Virus record (IMG/VR): IMGVR_UViG_3300021961_000357
Span: 1-32,478 of that record
Reading direction: 5' to 3' (one strand)
Length of the DNA stretch: 32,478 nucleotides
From: a virus
Part shown: one piece after another, positions 8,209 to 17,086 of the stretch
Layout of the letters: every line of letters starts with the position of its first letter
Numbering within the stretch: the first letter of the stretch is position 1
Notes under the pieces: model-generated
Database searches by the model: none
What the model was told of the DNA's origin: nothing
Seen by the model: the letters and a program-made list of their open reading frames with translations, nothing else
Program-made: the position numbers and the translations under genes

Positions 8209-9147
8209 ATGCCGCTGCTATCTCGCCGCCAGTTGCTGCTGGCTGAAGCCGAAGTGAGCTATGGGGTTGACCCGACCCCTAGCGCCTCAAGCAACGCGAT
8301 TTTGGTTCGCAATATTGAGGTGACGCCGCTTGAAGCCGATACCGTCAACCGCGAACTGATCCGGCCTTATCTTGGCCAATCCGAGCAGCTGCTGGCACAG
8401 ACCAGGGTGCTGATCAACTTTGAGGTGGAGCTGGCCGGCTCCGGCACTGCTGGCACGGCACCGGCTTATGGCCCGCTGCTTGAAGCCTGCGCCATGACTG
8501 AGACAGTGGTTGCAAGCACAAGCGTGACCTATGCGCCGAATAGCGACGCAGCGCCTGGCTCGGCCACCATTTACTTCAATAACGATGGCGTGCTGCACAA
8601 GGCCACCGGCTGCCGCGGCACGTTCACGCTGAATGGCGCTGTGGGCGAAATCCCGACGATCGCCTTTGAATTCACCGGCATTTACAACACGCCAAGCGAC
8701 GTTTCGCTGACCACCCCGACCTACAGCAACCAAGCTGACCCGGTGGTGTTCAAGAACGGCAATACCACTGGCTTCCAAGTGTTCAGCTATGCAGGCGCGC
8801 TGCAGAGTTTCAGCCTTGAGATGGCCAATGAGATTGTCTACCGCGAGCTGGTCGGCGGCACTAAAGAGGCGATCATCAGCAACCGCGCCCCTGCTGGTGA
8901 GGTCATGATTGAAGCTGTGGCCATTGGCACCCATAACTTCTTTAACGATGCAACCGGCAGCAGCAACGGAAACCTGACCTTCCAGCATGGCCAGACGGCC
9001 GGCAACATCGTCACGTTCACGGCCAGCCAGATCGATTTGGGCAACCCGTCCTATAGCGATGAGGATGGCATCCAAATGCTTACGCTGCCATACATTGCCA
9101 CTCCGACCGATTCGGGCAATGATGAGCTGGAATTGGTCTACACCTAA
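8209..9147 (+). CDS. Major tail tube protein
   Basis: 312 aa, in the position of lambda V. It carries the pattern of siphophage tail tube proteins: MPLLSRRQLLLAEAEVSYGV, then TPSASSNAILVRNIEVTPLE and REL-IRPYLG near the N-terminus, an internal LEACAMTETVV, and a long beta-rich body (GTFTLNGAVGEIPTIAFEFT). It polymerises into the rings that form the tube around the tape measure. Its size and position before the frameshifted chaperone pair support the call. The preceding 44-nt gap contains a possible promoter. Confidence 0.85.
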   Translation: MPLLSRRQLLLAEAEVSYGVDPTPSASSNAILVRNIEVTPLEADTVNRELIRPYLGQSEQLLAQTRVLINFEVELAGSGTAGTAPAYGPLLEACAMTETVVASTSVTYAPNSDAAPGSATIYFNNDGVLHKATGCRGTFTLNGAVGEIPTIAFEFTGIYNTPSDVSLTTPTYSNQADPVVFKNGNTTGFQVFSYAGALQSFSLEMANEIVYRELVGGTKEAIISNRAPAGEVMIEAVAIGTHNFFNDATGSSNGNLTFQHGQTAGNIVTFTASQIDLGNPSYSDEDGIQMLTLPYIATPTDSGNDELELVYT

Positions 9148-9150
9148 AGC

Positions 9151-9531
9151 GTGGCGTTTGTCCTAAAAACCTCGGACACCTTCCGTTGGCCGGTCAGTTT
9201 TAAGCAACCGGCTGACGGTGGGAAACGAGAAAAGCAGACGTTTGAGGCTGAATTTAAGCGTCTGCCACAAAGCCGAATCAACCAGATTCAACTCTTAGCG
9301 CAGCAGCGGATCAAAGCTGCAGAGCGCGGCGAGGATCTGGAAAACGGCGTTTCAGATCAAAGCATTGCCGATGAGATCCTGGTCGGCTGGGATGGCATCG
9401 TCGATGGCGATGGCGAGCCCGTGCCTTTTACTAAGGGCACAAAAGCGCAGCTGCTTGACGTGCCGATGCTGGCTGGCGCTTTGATCGAAGCTTATTTCGA
9501 GTCTTTGGTTGAGGAAAAAAGAAAAAACTAA
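9151..9531 (+). CDS. Tail assembly chaperone, G-like
   Basis: 126 aa with a GTG start 3 nt after the tube gene stop. It lies between tail tube and tape measure, the fixed position of the G/GT chaperones that coat the tape measure during assembly. It begins with a beta part (MAFVLKTSDTFRWPVSFKQP) and continues with helices including INQIQLLAQQRIKAAERGED and ADEILVGWDGIVDGDGEPVP. The end, VEEKRKN, is encoded by an A-rich run holding the slippery heptamer AAAAAAC just before the TAA stop. Most ribosomes should stop here; a fraction should shift into the T-like frame. Confidence 0.85.
   Translation: MAFVLKTSDTFRWPVSFKQPADGGKREKQTFEAEFKRLPQSRINQIQLLAQQRIKAAERGEDLENGVSDQSIADEILVGWDGIVDGDGEPVPFTKGTKAQLLDVPMLAGALIEAYFESLVEEKRKN
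9522..9528 (+). other. Programmed -1 frameshift site (A_AAA_AAC)
   Basis: In the G-like frame the codons are AAA (9523-9525) and AAC (9526-9528), preceded by A at 9522, with the stop TAA at 9529-9531. A_AAA_AAC is one of the classical -1 slippery heptamers. The -1 frame is open from 9513, just upstream, to 9851, so a shift yields a fused protein of about 233 aa. This matches the conserved G/GT strategy of long-tailed phages. A stimulatory RNA structure was not identified. Confidence 0.85.
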
Positions 9532-9851
9532 CTGAGGCCGCTGAGCATTGGCTCGGTGGCATGGAGGTAGACGACACGGCTACAGACGCAGCCGTTTTGG
9601 GTATTGAACCGCCACCATCAAAGAAGCCAAAGGATTTTGAGGTTTTGCCTGATGCCTGGCCAGCGGTCGCAGTATTTCTAAGAGTCCAAACCCAATGGCG
9701 CACAAGTGCGGGCGGCGTTGTTGGATTGGACTATGGACCAGTGCGGTGGGTGTTTGACTTGCTGCAGATAAAAGACCCGGTGACCACGCTTGCAGACTTG
9801 CAGATCATCGAGGCTACAGTGGTTGCAGGCATGAACAAGCGCAGCAAGTAG
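9528..9851 (+). CDS. Tail assembly chaperone, T-like frameshift extension
   Basis: The frame is entered from the G-like gene by -1 slippage at 9522-9528. It first reads LTEAEHWLGG, then MEVDDTATDAAVLGIEPPPS. About 107 residues are added to the G-like protein. The body (FEVLPDAWPAVAVFLRVQTQ, then GVVGLDYGPVRWVFDLL) is Trp/Val-rich and resembles short T-type or DUF1799-like tail proteins. An ATG at 9561 could allow a separate 96-aa product, but it has no good ribosome site, so the fusion is preferred. The T domain would recruit tail tube subunits to the G-coated tape measure. The next gene starts 2 nt later. Confidence 0.8.
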   Translation, partial: LTEAAEHWLGGMEVDDTATDAAVLGIEPPPSKKPKDFEVLPDAWPAVAVFLRVQTQWRTSAGGVVGLDYGPVRWVFDLLQIKDPVTTLADLQIIEATVVAGMNKRSK

Positions 9852-9853
9852 CC

Positions 9854-11581
9854 ATGGCCCTTGACATGACAACTGCCCTGACGATCAGGGCCAATGTCAC
9901 GGGCTTGCAGCAGATTGGCGGGCTTCAGAACGGCCTTAAAGGCGTCACAAATCAATCAAACAAAGCGGCAACCGCAATGGGCCGCCTGAAGGGCGCAGCT
10001 GCTGGCGCCTTGGGTGCAATGCGCGCCGTGCTGCCTGTGATTGGCGTTGCAGCCATAGGCAAATTCGCCAAAGACAACTTGGACGCTGCCGATGCAATGT
10101 CCAAAATGTCGCAACGGACAGGGGTTGCAGCTCCGACGCTTGATAAGTTCCGCAAGGTTGCAGAGCTAAGCGACACCAGCATCGAAGGGTTAGGCAAAGG
10201 CTTCAAGACACTGGCTAGCAATATGTACGATGCGCAAACGCGCGGCACTGGTCCAGCTGCCGATGCGTTCAACAAATTAGGTATTCAGGTTGCAGACGCC
10301 AATGGCAAATTGCGCGCCAGTGATGAGGTCATGCTGGATGTGGCCGATCGGTTTAAGGCGATGCAAGATGGCCCAGAAAAAGCGGCGCTTGCAGCTGACA
10401 TTTTTGGCGCAAAACTCGGTGATGAGTTGATTCCGCTTTTGAATAATGGCGGCGATGCTGTGCGCAATATGGGCACAAGCTTGACGCAGGATTTTGCGGA
10501 TAAGGCGGCAGCGTTCAACGATCGTTTAGAAACGATGCAGGAGAAATTCGGTGATCTTGCGTTGCGGATCACTGAAGCATTGCTGCCTGCATTTGAAGCC
10601 TTGGTTGCGGGTATTGAAAAGTTTGCGGAATTGCCAGAACCAATACAAAACATTGCGATAGCATTTGGAGGCATAGCGACTGCGGCGCTAATACTTGGGC
10701 CAATTCTCACTCCAATATTTGCAGGATTTAAGCTGCTTGCGGGCCTGAAGATTGGCGCAACCATAGCGGGCTGGTTGCCTGTTTTTGCGCAAATCGGTCC
10801 AGCCATTGCAACTGTAGGCAAGATCCTGATTGGCGTGTTCTCCGGCCCTGTCGGCTGGATTGCCTTGGCTGTTGCGGCTGGTGTCGCTATTTACGCATTC
10901 CGCGATCAGATCGGGCAAGCGTTCCAAGCGATCGGCCAGATTTTCATGGATGCCGCCAAGTGGTACAAAAACACTTTTATTGATCCGGTGCTTAATCTTG
11001 GCAGAGGATTGCTTCAAGGTTTAGGCGAAATTTTCAACAGGATTGGCGAGGCAATCAAGGCGCCAATTCAAACCGCAATTGGGTTTATTAGAGGCATTGT
11101 TAATGGCATGCTGCAAGGCATTGCTGGTGCAATCAATGGGGTAGTCAACAGCATCAATCGCATCATCAATGCGGCCAATGCTGCCTTAAGGCGCCTCAGA
11201 CTTCCAACAATTCCAAACCTGCCAAACGTTTCGATTCCTCAGTTTGCAGAGGGTGGCGTCGTCAATGGGCCGACATTGGCGATGGTGGGTGAAGGCGGAG
11301 AGCCTGAATACATCATCCCTGCATCCAAGATGGGCAAAGCATCGGCAGCTTATTTGTCAGGCGTTCGCGGCCCTGGAGTTATTCCACGCTTTGCCGAGGG
11401 CGGCTTTGTTGCTCCGGCAAATGCAAACGTGAACATTCAGACCGGGCCAGTCACTCAGATGAACGGCCAGAATTTTGTCACCACGCAAGACATGACGGCA
11501 GCAGTTCGGGCTGGTGTGCAGCAAACGCTTGACCTGATCCGCCGCGATGGAAACGTGCGCACTCAGCTGGGGCTCGCCTGA
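9854..11581 (+). CDS. Tape measure protein
   Basis: 575 aa; sets tail length and is ejected with the DNA. Typical features are an Ala/Gly-rich amphipathic N-terminus (ANVTGLQQIGGLQNGLKG), helical repeats (AADAMSKMSQRTGVAAPTLD, LETMQEKFGDLALRITEALL), a long hydrophobic centre (about residues 270-350) that could insert in the membrane, and a C-terminus with two copies of a FAEGG motif (FAEGGVVNGP and FAEGGFVAPA). At roughly 0.15 nm per residue the tail would be near 85 nm, short for a siphovirus; that is an estimate from the general rule. It follows the chaperone frames, as expected. Its stop overlaps the next start (TGATG). Confidence 0.92.
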   Translation: MALDMTTALTIRANVTGLQQIGGLQNGLKGVTNQSNKAATAMGRLKGAAAGALGAMRAVLPVIGVAAIGKFAKDNLDAADAMSKMSQRTGVAAPTLDKFRKVAELSDTSIEGLGKGFKTLASNMYDAQTRGTGPAADAFNKLGIQVADANGKLRASDEVMLDVADRFKAMQDGPEKAALAADIFGAKLGDELIPLLNNGGDAVRNMGTSLTQDFADKAAAFNDRLETMQEKFGDLALRITEALLPAFEALVAGIEKFAELPEPIQNIAIAFGGIATAALILGPILTPIFAGFKLLAGLKIGATIAGWLPVFAQIGPAIATVGKILIGVFSGPVGWIALAVAAGVAIYAFRDQIGQAFQAIGQIFMDAAKWYKNTFIDPVLNLGRGLLQGLGEIFNRIGEAIKAPIQTAIGFIRGIVNGMLQGIAGAINGVVNSINRIINAANAALRRLRLPTIPNLPNVSIPQFAEGGVVNGPTLAMVGEGGEPEYIIPASKMGKASAAYLSGVRGPGVIPRFAEGGFVAPANANVNIQTGPVTQMNGQNFVTTQDMTAAVRAGVQQTLDLIRRDGNVRTQLGLA

Positions 11582-12084
11582 TGGCCAATTACGACATCAT
11601 GTGTTTTCTGGAGTATTACGCCGACCGCACAAGTGTGGTCGATGGTTCCGGCAATCGCACGCCTACCAGGCAGTGGCAAAATTTCTACCAAGTAGCGCAG
11701 ACTCTTAGTGTTGATGCCAATGCGACTGGCGTCTACGTTTATCTGCCGTTTGATGCTGACGGGTTTGGCTCCACGTTGGCCGCAAGCATTAACGATTTGA
11801 GCATTACAGCCGCGGCCACTGGTGACCTTGTGGACGTTACCGACGCAGCAATTGCAGCCGACAACCTTGTCATCGCATCGCTTTACATTCAAGACGCTGG
11901 TGAGGATGCTTTCCATGCGGCAAGCGCCCAGCTGATCAGTCGCTACATCGGCAGCATTGAAGGCGCGAGCGTTAGTGATGAAACGGTCAGCTGGACCATC
12001 AACCCAGCGATCAATAAATTGAAGCCGCAGGTTCCAACCCGTAAAATTGCGGCAGACATGCTGATCAGGAATATTGGCGTATGA
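11581..12084 (+). CDS. Minor tail protein, lambda M/L region
   Basis: 167 aa, immediately after the tape measure with a TGATG overlap and before a J-like hub. It is beta-rich (QNFYQVAQTLSVDANATGVY, LPFDADGFGSTLAASINDLS) and ends with NPAINKLKPQVPTRKIAADM. That end resembles the PxRxxxxx closing segment of L-like or DUF1833-like tail-tip proteins. It lacks the cysteines of the Fe-S-binding lambda L. It is most likely a distal tail or tip-plug protein. Placement is strong evidence for a tail-tip role; the exact family is uncertain. Confidence 0.6.
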   Translation: MANYDIMCFLEYYADRTSVVDGSGNRTPTRQWQNFYQVAQTLSVDANATGVYVYLPFDADGFGSTLAASINDLSITAAATGDLVDVTDAAIAADNLVIASLYIQDAGEDAFHAASAQLISRYIGSIEGASVSDETVSWTINPAINKLKPQVPTRKIAADMLIRNIGV

Positions 12085-12305
12085 GCGAACGATGTATTGG
12101 CATCAATCTGAAGGTCACATGCGCCGACCATGGGACGCATGAGGGCGTGACCATGAAGATCGTTGATGATGTTGTGGTTTGCGAAACGGCTGACGGCGAA
12201 AGTTTGCAGGGTGATTGTTGCGTGACCCTTTTTGACGGTGGGACTTTTGTGGTTTCTCCTATTGAATTTGCCGAAGCATTGGCGAAATATCGGAGGCAAA
12301 ACTGA
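12081..12305 (+). CDS. Small tail-tip region protein, 74 aa
   Basis: Encoded between two tail genes, with a 4-nt overlap upstream (ATGA) and a 1-nt overlap downstream, so clearly part of the tail operon. The sequence (ERCIGINLKVTCADHGTHEG, then VVVCETADGESLQGDCCVTL) has five cysteines in 74 residues and alternating short strands. This suggests a small beta barrel, possibly metal-binding, since lambda L and K also use cysteines or metal. I do not recognise the family. It could be a tip assembly factor rather than a virion part. Confidence 0.65.
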   Translation: MSERCIGINLKVTCADHGTHEGVTMKIVDDVVVCETADGESLQGDCCVTLFDGGTFVVSPIEFAEALAKYRRQN

Positions 12306-14335
12306 TGGCCATTGGTTCTACAAGCGGCATTGCCCTTAACGATTTCCTGCCTCGCAGTGGGCGTGGTATTGGCAGCCCTATTGCCAGCCCTAAGCCTGCC
12401 GCGCAACCGCAGCAAAAAGCAGAAGTCGGCACAACTGCGGTTCGCAATGACGCGACACCAGCAAAAAGCAAAAAGCCGCAAACTGACTTAGGCAAGCAGC
12501 AGACCGTTGCCACTGCTGGCGATACAGTGCCGGTTGTGTTTTGCAAGCGTAGCGCAGGCATTGGCGGCGCATGGGTACAACCCGCGCTCATTAAAACAGG
12601 ATCGAATGATTTTGTTGGAAGTTTTCTATATGTGATTTCACAGGGACAAATGGTTAGCAGCCCCGCCAAGGTTTCGACGTGGGTTGGCACACGCTCGGTA
12701 ATGCTGCTGGCTGACGCCTCAAGCATTTCCCTGACGCATTACTATGCCAGCGCCGCAGCCTTGGCATCATCGCCCAACACCTGCCCAATTAGCGGCGGCA
12801 AAGTCTTCTGCGGCGTTGATAGCTATTCGTATTTGGCACCGCTAAACGGCACAGGGGCAAGCGTTCTGGTTACCCCTGATGGGGTCAACTATTACTGGAA
12901 AAAAAATACAATTACAAGAGGATCTGGCGACACAACAAATACAATCATCAACGTCAATTGGGCGGACATTACCTTTTTGAATACTGCAACTGGTGCTGAT
13001 GTGACTAGCACTGTCAACGCTTATCTAGGCATTACAACTCCAAGCGCCTTCAACCTTGTGCTAAATGGAGTTATCTCGGGAGGTACTCTTGTCGGGGGCA
13101 ATGCTGTTGGGACGATTGAGCGTCTTCCTGCCTCAGGATATACTGCGCCAAGCGCTACTTATTGGACAGACAATTTTGGGGCTAACGGACCGATTGTTTA
13201 TAGCTACACCTCTGGAACTGTTGACAATCAGGCAAACCTATCCAATCCCGCAACTGATACCACGTTGGATGGAGTGCAAGATGAAATCCATTTGACACCG
13301 TATGCGGACCCCACAAGTCCGCCCGTTTCGGCTGATTTCACCGTTTTTTCTGATATCACTTTCCTTGAAATAGATGGCAACATTTACGACCCGCCAAGTC
13401 AAGGTTCCTATCCCGCAACTACGCGGCAAATTTCCACTTACTACCAAAATGGTATCAGCGTTGACCTTTACAGCGGCGGCTTAGTCAGCGGCAGCTACGG
13501 AACCGGAGCAAGCAATCAGTTCGTGGACTTGGCGATGTACCTGTTCACGCAAATTAAGCGAGTCAGTGGCGCGACGACTGCTGATCTTGCTGCGCCTATC
13601 GACGTAAGTAACCTTGAAGCGCTGGCGACGTTCTGCACAAACACAGGGCTGTTCTTCAATGGTGTGATTGATCAGTCGGTCAATATCATTGACTACATCA
13701 GCAAGACTGCGCCGTTTTTCCTGCTGTCCTTTGTCTCAAGCAATGGGCGCTACAGTTTGCAGCCGTTGCTTCCCATTACTGGGGCGAATCAAGTAGACGT
13801 AACGGCGCTGACGCCTGCTGCGACCTTTACTGAGGCGAACATTCTGCCTGGCAGCTTTAGCAAGCAGTATGACGATGCGGACGAACGCAGGGCAATCAAT
13901 GTGTCGCTGCTATGGCGCGAAGCAGATCCGACGATCATTGGTATGCAGCGGACAACGACCGTTCGCTATGCAGCCACCGACAACAATGCGCCGACCGTTC
14001 AGTTTGATATGACTGACTTCTGCACAAGCGCAGCTCATGCGACGGTCTACGGCAAATATGAATTGGCGCGCCGTAAGTACTCAACGCACAGCATCAGCTT
14101 TGCAACGCCGCTGCTCACTACGGCACTAATTCCAACGCAGATCATTCGCGTCACCCGGCAGCGCATCAGCAGCAAAGGCGATAACCGTACTGAAACCGAG
14201 TGGTATCAGGTAACGAACGTCAAGCATGAAAGCGATGGCACAAGCACCATCAGCGCCATGCACTTCCCCGTTGACGGCAGCAACATCGCCAGAATTAGTG
14301 ATGAGGTTGTGAACGGAACGTTTGAGGTGATCTGA
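12305..14335 (+). CDS. Tail tip / baseplate hub protein, J-like
   Basis: 676 aa. The N-terminal 75 residues are low-complexity (PIASPKPAAQPQQKAE) and probably flexible. The rest has the layout of TipJ/gpJ-like hubs: a beta domain (KQQTVATAGDTVPVVFCKRS), a variable Thr/Ser/Gly-rich insert of about 250 residues, and a conserved C-terminal part (DVSNLEALATFCTNTGLFFN, FFLLSFVSSNGRYSLQPLLP, YELARRKYSTHSISFATPLL, TEWYQVTNVKHESDG). This part is the four-fold hub core found in J proteins. It closes the tail tube and contacts the host surface. It is shorter than lambda J (1132 aa) and lacks its fibronectin-type C-terminus, so receptor binding is probably left to the fibre at 15206. Confidence 0.75.
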   Translation: MAIGSTSGIALNDFLPRSGRGIGSPIASPKPAAQPQQKAEVGTTAVRNDATPAKSKKPQTDLGKQQTVATAGDTVPVVFCKRSAGIGGAWVQPALIKTGSNDFVGSFLYVISQGQMVSSPAKVSTWVGTRSVMLLADASSISLTHYYASAAALASSPNTCPISGGKVFCGVDSYSYLAPLNGTGASVLVTPDGVNYYWKKNTITRGSGDTTNTIINVNWADITFLNTATGADVTSTVNAYLGITTPSAFNLVLNGVISGGTLVGGNAVGTIERLPASGYTAPSATYWTDNFGANGPIVYSYTSGTVDNQANLSNPATDTTLDGVQDEIHLTPYADPTSPPVSADFTVFSDITFLEIDGNIYDPPSQGSYPATTRQISTYYQNGISVDLYSGGLVSGSYGTGASNQFVDLAMYLFTQIKRVSGATTADLAAPIDVSNLEALATFCTNTGLFFNGVIDQSVNIIDYISKTAPFFLLSFVSSNGRYSLQPLLPITGANQVDVTALTPAATFTEANILPGSFSKQYDDADERRAINVSLLWREADPTIIGMQRTTTVRYAATDNNAPTVQFDMTDFCTSAAHATVYGKYELARRKYSTHSISFATPLLTTALIPTQIIRVTRQRISSKGDNRTETEWYQVTNVKHESDGTSTISAMHFPVDGSNIARISDEVVNGTFEVI

Positions 14336-14706
14336 TGGCAACGTTTCCAGCGCTAGAGCCAAGCACCCGAGCATTGACCTACGGCGACTATCCACAGCTG
14401 GTTCATGAAGGTGCTAGCGGTGGCCAGGTGCGATTCAAAACCGGCAGCGATCGCGTCAGTCAGCGGCTAACCATAACCTTTGAGTATTTGACTGAGGCTC
14501 AGGCCAAACTGCTGCTTGATCACTACGAAGAACAGCAAGGCAGCCTGATCGCTTTTGATCTCTCGGCTCAGGTTTGGTCTGGCTATGCAACGGTGCCAAT
14601 ACCGGCGGCAGACTACCAATGGCGCTATGCCGGCCCATTTGAGGTCGGGATCGGTGCGCCGCTGCGATACAACCTCAGCGTGGAACTAGAAACGGTGCCG
14701 ATCTGA
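14335..14706 (+). CDS. Minor tail protein, tandem paralogue 1
   Basis: 123 aa. It starts in the stop of the hub gene (TGATG). It shares a backbone with the next gene: FPAL-P-S-R near the start, PQ, a Gln-rich strand, LTEAQ, an HYxxxQG turn, LSAxVWSGYAT, PIP, and WRYAG near the end. The fold appears all-beta with one helix, compatible with a distal tail (Dit/M-like) protein. Its neighbours (hub before, fibre after) suggest it joins fibres to the tip. The family is not one I can name with certainty. Confidence 0.7.
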   Translation: MATFPALEPSTRALTYGDYPQLVHEGASGGQVRFKTGSDRVSQRLTITFEYLTEAQAKLLLDHYEEQQGSLIAFDLSAQVWSGYATVPIPAADYQWRYAGPFEVGIGAPLRYNLSVELETVPI

Positions 14707-14708
14707 CC

Positions 14709-15209
14709 ATGACTTTTCCCGCGCTAGTCCCATCAGCCCGCACCTTTTCACCGGGCAACATCCCGCAATCAAGTCAGATCACGCTGTCTGGCTTGGTAAC
14801 AGGTTTCCGCCGTGGCAACCGGCGCGATGGTCAGACGTTATCGCTGAGCTTCACAAACCTGACTGAGGCGCAGGTTGATGAGATTAAGGCGCACTACATA
14901 GACCGCCAAGGCACGTTTGATATTTTCTTTCTGTCTGCGGAAGTGTGGAGTGGGTACGCAACGCCGCCCATTCCACTGCTTAGTGATTACGCCTGGCGCT
15001 ACGCAGGCGCGCCAACCGTTACCGATGGGATTGTTGGCCGCTGGGGTGTTGACGTTGAGTTGGTCACCTATGCAATCGACACTGGCGACCTTGTATTTGA
15101 TGGCGAGTTAGCACCGGCAAGCCCTGCAAGGACGTATATCCTTGAAGCAGGTGGAGCAGCGGCAACCCCTGCCCGAGATTATTTAATCATCCCGACCGGA
15201 GCAGCATGA
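14709..15209 (+). CDS. Minor tail protein, tandem paralogue 2 with extension
   Basis: 166 aa, 2 nt after its paralogue. Residues 1-120 align with the preceding protein (FPALVPSARTFSPGNIPQSS, LTEAQVDEIKAHY, LSAEVWSGYATPPIP, WRYAG). About 45 extra C-terminal residues (DLVFDGELAPASPARTYILE, then ATPARDYLIIPTGAA) contain a short internal echo: SPARTYILEAGGAA and TPARDYLIIPTGAA. The extension overlaps the fibre gene start by 4 nt and may serve as the fibre attachment point; that is inference. Gene duplication with divergence is visible directly from the shared motifs. Confidence 0.7.
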   Translation: MTFPALVPSARTFSPGNIPQSSQITLSGLVTGFRRGNRRDGQTLSLSFTNLTEAQVDEIKAHYIDRQGTFDIFFLSAEVWSGYATPPIPLLSDYAWRYAGAPTVTDGIVGRWGVDVELVTYAIDTGDLVFDGELAPASPARTYILEAGGAAATPARDYLIIPTGAA

Positions 15210-17086
15210 GCATCACACTTTCGGCACTGCAAAAGCAGCGCACCGATACCGCTGCAAGCTGGACTGCAGAAAACCCGACGCTGTTGGCGGGTGAGCTTGG
15301 GTTTGAATCTGATACGGGCAAGGCAAAGCTAGGCACGGGCAGCACGGCGTGGAACAGCCTGGGTTATTTAGGTTTGATTCCATCTAGCGGCATTTATCCG
15401 CTTAGTCAGCTGTTGATGCCTTTGGGTAGCCAATCTGCGCCATCACTTGCATTTACTGGTGACGTTAATACCGGACTTTATTCGCCTGGAGCGGACCAAC
15501 TAGCCCTCGCCACTAATGGCCAGGGGAGGTTGTTTGTTAATAGCAGTGGGAATGTTGGAATCCAGAGAAGTGCTCCTGACAATAATTTGTCGATTGGATC
15601 TACTGGTTCGCTCGCACAAGACTCTAATAGTTTTTACTTAGGCTCAAACTTTACTGGAACCGGAGCAAACTTTATTGGTTCCTCCAAGCACGCTCAGCGT
15701 TTGTTTTTTAACAATGCTAGCGGCAATGGTTTCTTGTCTTATTCAAACACAAGCTCTGCGGGAACAGCGGGCAATCCAATTACTTGGGAAGAACGCTTCC
15801 GTGTCACGTCCGACGGCAAAGTAGGTGTGGGGACTAGTAGCCCTGGCAGTTTCAACTCTTCAGGTAACAACTTAGTTGTATCTAGCTCTGGCGCAGCTGG
15901 AATCACAATCAACGCAGGAGCAACCGATAGTTCAAACATCTTCTTTGCCGACAGCGGCAACAACACTCAAGGTCAAATACGGTACTTCCATAGTAGTGAT
16001 TCACTCTCATTTGGTGTTAATGGGGGCGACGCTGTTCGGATTAATAGCTCAGGCAACGTAGGGATTGGCACTACGAGTCCCGGCTTTAGTAACGGCGACG
16101 GGCTTGAAATCCAACGAGATGGTACTGCTTGCTTGCGATTAGATGACAACACAAACTCAAAGGCGGGTGAAATTTATGCTGATTCCACAGGGTTAAACAT
16201 AGATGCTCGGGGCACAAGCGCAGTTCTTAATTTTGATATTGGCGGAAGCACTAAGGCAACGCTAGATAATAGCGGCAGGCTGTTAGTGGGCACGTCTAGT
16301 GACTTTAGTGGCAGCACAAACGGCTTGCTTCAGGCGACATCTGGAGGTGGCGCAGAGCTGGCACTCGGCAGAACAAGCACATCAGCACTTGGTGCCGGAT
16401 CTGGACTTGGGCGAATCAAGTTCTATAGCAACTCAGGTTCTGTTTATGAGCCCTCTGCCGAGATAGCTTGCTTAACTGATGCAACCCAGGGTTCGGGTGA
16501 CAAACCTGGCCGTCTAGTGTTCAGCACTACGGCGGATGGGGCGTCTTCTCCGACGGAGAGGATGAGGATTGTTAATGACGGCCGTACAGATGTTTTTGCA
16601 ACCGCAGAAACATTGCGAGTCAGGACAGCGGCTACCACTGCTGCAGCTTCTATAGCAATACGCCTGCAAGCGGCAGCCACGACGATGACCTCAGGAGGAA
16701 CTACCGAATTTCAAGTTACAAGCAATGGGAACGTCGCCAACACCAACAATGCCTACGGCGCCATCTCCGACATTAAACTGAAGGAGAACATCGTTGATGC
16801 CAATTCCCAATGGGATGACCTGAAAGCCCTTCAGGTTCGCAACTATAATTTCAAGGAAGGTCAGACCCACACCCAAATCGGTCTTGTCGCCCAGGAAGCC
16901 GAACTTGTCTCCCCTGGTCTCGTCAGTGAATCCCCTGACCGCGACGAAGACGGCAACGACCTTGGCACCGTTACCAAGTCGGTGAACTACTCCGTGCTTT
17001 ATATGAAGTCCGTCAAGGCGCTGCAGGAAGCAATGGAGCGGATCGAGCAACTGGAAGCCAAAGTTGCAGCCCTTGAGGCGTCGTAG
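15206..17086 (+). CDS. Tail fibre with S74 autoproteolytic chaperone domain
   Basis: 626 aa, probable receptor-binding fibre. Residues 1-50 carry the fibre/tropism-determinant N-terminal domain (TASWTAENPTLLAGELGFES). The shaft is Ser/Gly/Asn-rich with repeats around SSGNVGIQ, SDGKVGVGTSSPG, SSGNVGIGTTSPG and SGRLLVGTSS. The C-terminus is a peptidase S74 intramolecular chaperone: SDIKLKENI begins at about residue 521, GLVAQEAEL follows, and a coiled coil (MERIEQLEAKVAALEAS) ends the protein. Ser521 and Lys526 have the spacing of the known Ser-Lys dyad, so cleavage before Ser521 should release a chaperone of about 106 residues after trimerisation. The start overlaps the previous gene by 4 nt (ATGA). 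Confidence 0.88.
   Translation: MSITLSALQKQRTDTAASWTAENPTLLAGELGFESDTGKAKLGTGSTAWNSLGYLGLIPSSGIYPLSQLLMPLGSQSAPSLAFTGDVNTGLYSPGADQLALATNGQGRLFVNSSGNVGIQRSAPDNNLSIGSTGSLAQDSNSFYLGSNFTGTGANFIGSSKHAQRLFFNNASGNGFLSYSNTSSAGTAGNPITWEERFRVTSDGKVGVGTSSPGSFNSSGNNLVVSSSGAAGITINAGATDSSNIFFADSGNNTQGQIRYFHSSDSLSFGVNGGDAVRINSSGNVGIGTTSPGFSNGDGLEIQRDGTACLRLDDNTNSKAGEIYADSTGLNIDARGTSAVLNFDIGGSTKATLDNSGRLLVGTSSDFSGSTNGLLQATSGGGAELALGRTSTSALGAGSGLGRIKFYSNSGSVYEPSAEIACLTDATQGSGDKPGRLVFSTTADGASSPTERMRIVNDGRTDVFATAETLRVRTAATTAAASIAIRLQAAATTMTSGGTTEFQVTSNGNVANTNNAYGAISDIKLKENIVDANSQWDDLKALQVRNYNFKEGQTHTQIGLVAQEAELVSPGLVSESPDRDEDGNDLGTVTKSVNYSVLYMKSVKALQEAMERIEQLEAKVAALEAS

Noticed and set aside
8287-9075. 262-codon minus-strand open frame opposite the tail tube gene
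   Set aside because: No ribosome site or motif, and fully antisense to a well-supported structural gene.
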